Positions 62,570-64,000 of a stretch of DNA of 64,000 nt are shown one piece after another. Made by a program: the position numbers and the translations under genes. The stretch comes from Larkinella sp. C7 (GTDB lineage Bacteria > Bacteroidota > Bacteroidia > Cytophagales > Spirosomataceae). Each line of letters begins with the position of its first letter. The stretch's first letter is position 1. The notes beneath the pieces are model-generated. The model saw only the letters and a list, made by a program, of their open reading frames with translations, was not told the origin of the DNA and made no database searches. The DNA is taken from NCBI RefSeq assembly GCF_006149005.1, contig NZ_VBSL01000001.1, positions 939,443 to 1,003,442 on the forward strand. Reading direction: 5' to 3'.

Positions 62570-62634
62570 AATAATCTTGATCGGTACAAAACCATCTGTT
62601 TATTTTGCAACGTTCACTGAGAAAAAGGGCTACT

Positions 62635-63015
62635 ATGAAATGGGGAGAGCTAAGCAGCAAAGCGGATTACATCGGAATTAGTGGATCGGTATTGTGCATC
62701 ATTCACTGCCTGATCACGCCCATTCTGCTCGTATCGTCGTCTTTTCTGGCCAACGACACGGTTCGGGTTGGCTACCTCAGTCTCGACTACATCTTCATCG
62801 GCGTCAACATTGTGGCGGTATATTTTGCCACCCGGCATTTCACCACGCCCGCCATCAAAGCCTGCCTGTGGTTTTTTCTAAGCGTTTTTGCCGTGGGCAT
62901 TGTGCTGGAAGACGTCAGCGAAACCTTCGAATACATCGGCTACGCAGCCTCTTTGGGCCTGGTCCTGACCCACCTCACCAACATCCGGCTTCACCGCCTG
63001 CGCCACGCGCATTGA
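62635..63015 (+). CDS. MerC domain-containing membrane protein
   Basis: A 126-residue protein with four predicted membrane segments. CIIHC (C21-x-x-H24-C25) near the end of the first segment is the conserved pair of the MerC family. True MerC proteins take up Hg(II), but in Bacteroidota MerC-like proteins usually lie with Fur/Zur regulation and may carry zinc or other metals. There is no mer operon here. The ATG at 62635 (MKWGELSSKADYIGISG) is preferred to an in-frame start ten codons earlier. Confidence 0.83.
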   Translation: MKWGELSSKADYIGISGSVLCIIHCLITPILLVSSSFLANDTVRVGYLSLDYIFIGVNIVAVYFATRHFTTPAIKACLWFFLSVFAVGIVLEDVSETFEYIGYAASLGLVLTHLTNIRLHRLRHAH

Positions 63016-63074
63016 TCAAACCATTCCTTTTTGACCGGTTTTTAAATCAGGGAAAATGAATTCATTCGTAGACC

Positions 63075-63262
63075 ATTTAATCCCGTAGGGATTGAACAGC
63101 GCAGCGTCGGTAGCCTAAAAGAACCAATCATTCTCCCCGCGTGCCGTGGGGTACGCGACGATTTGTAGCACCCGGAAGGTCGCGTACCTCACGGCACGCG
63201 GGCGGGAGAACGACTCTCGTTTATCTACCGACGCTGCGCTGTTCGATCCCTATGGGATAAAT
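63075..63262. repeat. Nested ~190-bp inverted repeat
   Basis: Outer arms 63075-63113 and 63225-63262 match as reverse complements with few differences. Each holds a mini-palindrome (AATCCCGTAGGGATT; ATCCCTATGGGAT) followed by a block that begins GAACAGCGCAGCG on the left. Inner arms 63132-63159 and 63179-63209 (CCGCGTGCCGTGGGG-like and its complement) match with a small insertion. The 493-base gap 63016-63508 holds this element and an AT-rich stretch before the last gene. Confidence 0.85.
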
Positions 63263-63508
63263 GCCTGTGTGCAGAAATGCCTGTATCCACACGGAAACAA
63301 CTTCTCTATTTCTCCTCCGCCGGATTGAAATCCGGATGACCGGCAACCCGGCAGACAACCCCTTCCAAAACTAATATTAATACAACTATTTACCCTTTAA
63401 ATAGTATTTATTTAATAAATATAAAATTTATTTGTTTTATTAAATTTTGAATCCCACCTTTCGGGTACGTACACGTTTTTACAAACCTATACCCTTGTAA
63501 AATATTAT

Positions 63509-64000
63509 ATGGCAAATACACTCAATCGTAGAAAATTCTCGATACTGGCGGCATCCGCTGGTTTGGGGTCCTACCTGCTTCCATTCGGAGCCGTCGGATC
63601 GGCACCCGCCGGGACACTCCCAGGGAAAAAAGTGGGCATCATCGGGCTGGACACCTCCCACAGCATTGCCTTCACCAAAGAACTCAACAACCCAACTCCC
63701 AATCCCGACTGGGCCGGGTATCGGGTGGTGGCGGCTTACCCCAAAGGCAGCAACGACATCGAAACGAGTGTCAAACGAATTCCCGGCTACATCGAAGAGG
63801 TCAAAAAACTGGGCGTCGAAATCGCGGATTCGATCGATGATTTGCTGCGTAAAGTAGATGTCGTGATGCTGGAAACCAACGACGGTCGGCTGCACCGGGA
63901 ACAGGTGGCCAAGGTTTTTGCCGCCGGAAAACGCGTTTTCATCGACAAACCCATTGCCGCTTCGCTCACCGACGCCATTGCCATTTTTGACCTGGCGAAA
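63509..64000 (+). CDS. Gfo/Idh/MocA family oxidoreductase, Tat-exported (partial)
   Basis: The first 164 codons of an exported NAD(P)-dependent oxidoreductase, cut off by the window end. The twin-arginine signal NRRKFSILAASAGLGSYLLP occupies residues 6-25. GKKVGIIGLDTSHSIAFTKEL is the nucleotide-binding strand-loop, variant as is common for exported Gfo/Idh/MocA proteins. VDVVMLETNDGRLHREQVAKVFAAGKRVFIDKPIAASLTDAI is the conserved EKP-like region (here IDKPIA). These proteins often act on sugars or cyclitols in the periplasm. The start is ATG 63509. An AT-rich tract upstream (63365-63450) likely holds the promoter. Confidence 0.85.
   Translation, partial: MANTLNRRKFSILAASAGLGSYLLPFGAVGSAPAGTLPGKKVGIIGLDTSHSIAFTKELNNPTPNPDWAGYRVVAAYPKGSNDIETSVKRIPGYIEEVKKLGVEIADSIDDLLRKVDVVMLETNDGRLHREQVAKVFAAGKRVFIDKPIAASLTDAIAIFDLAK

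Noticed and set aside
62635-63015. Mercury resistance (mer) operon
   Set aside because: No MerR, MerA or MerT genes; only a MerC-like fold with CIIHC, and a TGCAA array more like metal homeostasis.
63075-63262. CRISPR array
   Set aside because: Repeats are inverted and single, with no regular direct-repeat spacing and no cas genes.

Overview
The window looks like chromosomal DNA of a Bacteroidota bacterium, most likely a Cytophagales member of the Spirosoma/Larkinella type. This is a judgement from gene content and was not tested by any search. The pointers are many promoters matching the TAnnTTTG -7 element of Bacteroidota, a short ArgG, a separate PurQ, the bacillithiol gene bshA, a UbiA-type geranylgeranylglycerol-phosphate transferase, a DUF5687/ABC pair, BlaI-M56 regulation and the order pyrD-ftsK-lolA. 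Base composition is about half GC throughout. I see no rRNA, tRNA, CRISPR array, prophage or plasmid functions.

Layout. 0-4.1 kb: a carbamoyltransferase diverges from a Ppx/GppA phosphatase followed by a GNAT/FemAB-like protein. 4.2-10.9 kb: a surface-glycan block, with a four-gene minus-strand operon (methyltransferase, glycosyltransferase, methyltransferase, flippase; two ATGA overlaps), then a plus-strand glycosyltransferase and a membrane acyltransferase-like protein. 11-19.4 kb: a large M16 peptidase, an AraC regulator with a SnoaL-like protein, a CPBP protease, and an SGNH-like/MBOAT pair that probably acylates an exported polymer. 19.4-23.4 kb: HxlR regulator, VOC protein, M20 amidohydrolase, dihaem cytochrome c and a NagB-family sugar-phosphate enzyme. 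23.5-28.3 kb: a BlaI repressor/M56 sensor/TlpA-like thioredoxin operon with two palindromic operators, and a secreted three-repeat protein. 28.5-34.2 kb: an FNR-type reductase, uvrA, a REP-associated IS200-like transposase and a sterol-desaturase-family protein. 34.3-42.1 kb: amino-acid biosynthesis (proBA, then GNAT-argG-glycosyltransferase-argC) plus aat. 42.3-50.2 kb: acyl-CoA ligase, LytTR regulator, cysteine synthase, pyrD, ftsK and a LolA-like carrier. 50.2-61.8 kb: DUF418 membrane protein, a 1305-residue hybrid histidine kinase, a DUF5687/ABC export pair, purQ, bshA, a UbiA prenyltransferase and a secreted TapB/DUF3108-like protein. 61.9-64 kb: a lipoprotein diverging from a MerC-like protein over a TGCAA half-site array, a long nested inverted repeat, and the start of a Tat-exported Gfo/Idh/MocA oxidoreductase cut by the window end.

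How they work together. The minus-strand glycan operon supplies sugar transfer, modification and export, and the MBOAT pair may add acyl groups outside. The proB-proA and arg genes make proline and arginine from glutamate; the GNAT upstream of argG is a candidate for the first, acyl-transferring step. FtsK and the LolA-like protein belong to division and the envelope.

The most unusual material is intergenic. There are several REP-like palindrome families, one of which encodes the C-terminus of the transposase beside it. There is a ~190-bp nested inverted repeat. There is also a set of low-complexity inverted repeats with unrelated words but the same architecture, three of which abut the start codon of a glycosyltransferase. 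No wholly new multi-gene defence or metabolic system is evident. The strongest leads are the arg-cluster GNAT with a Cys cluster, the BlaI/M56/TlpA cassette and these repeats.
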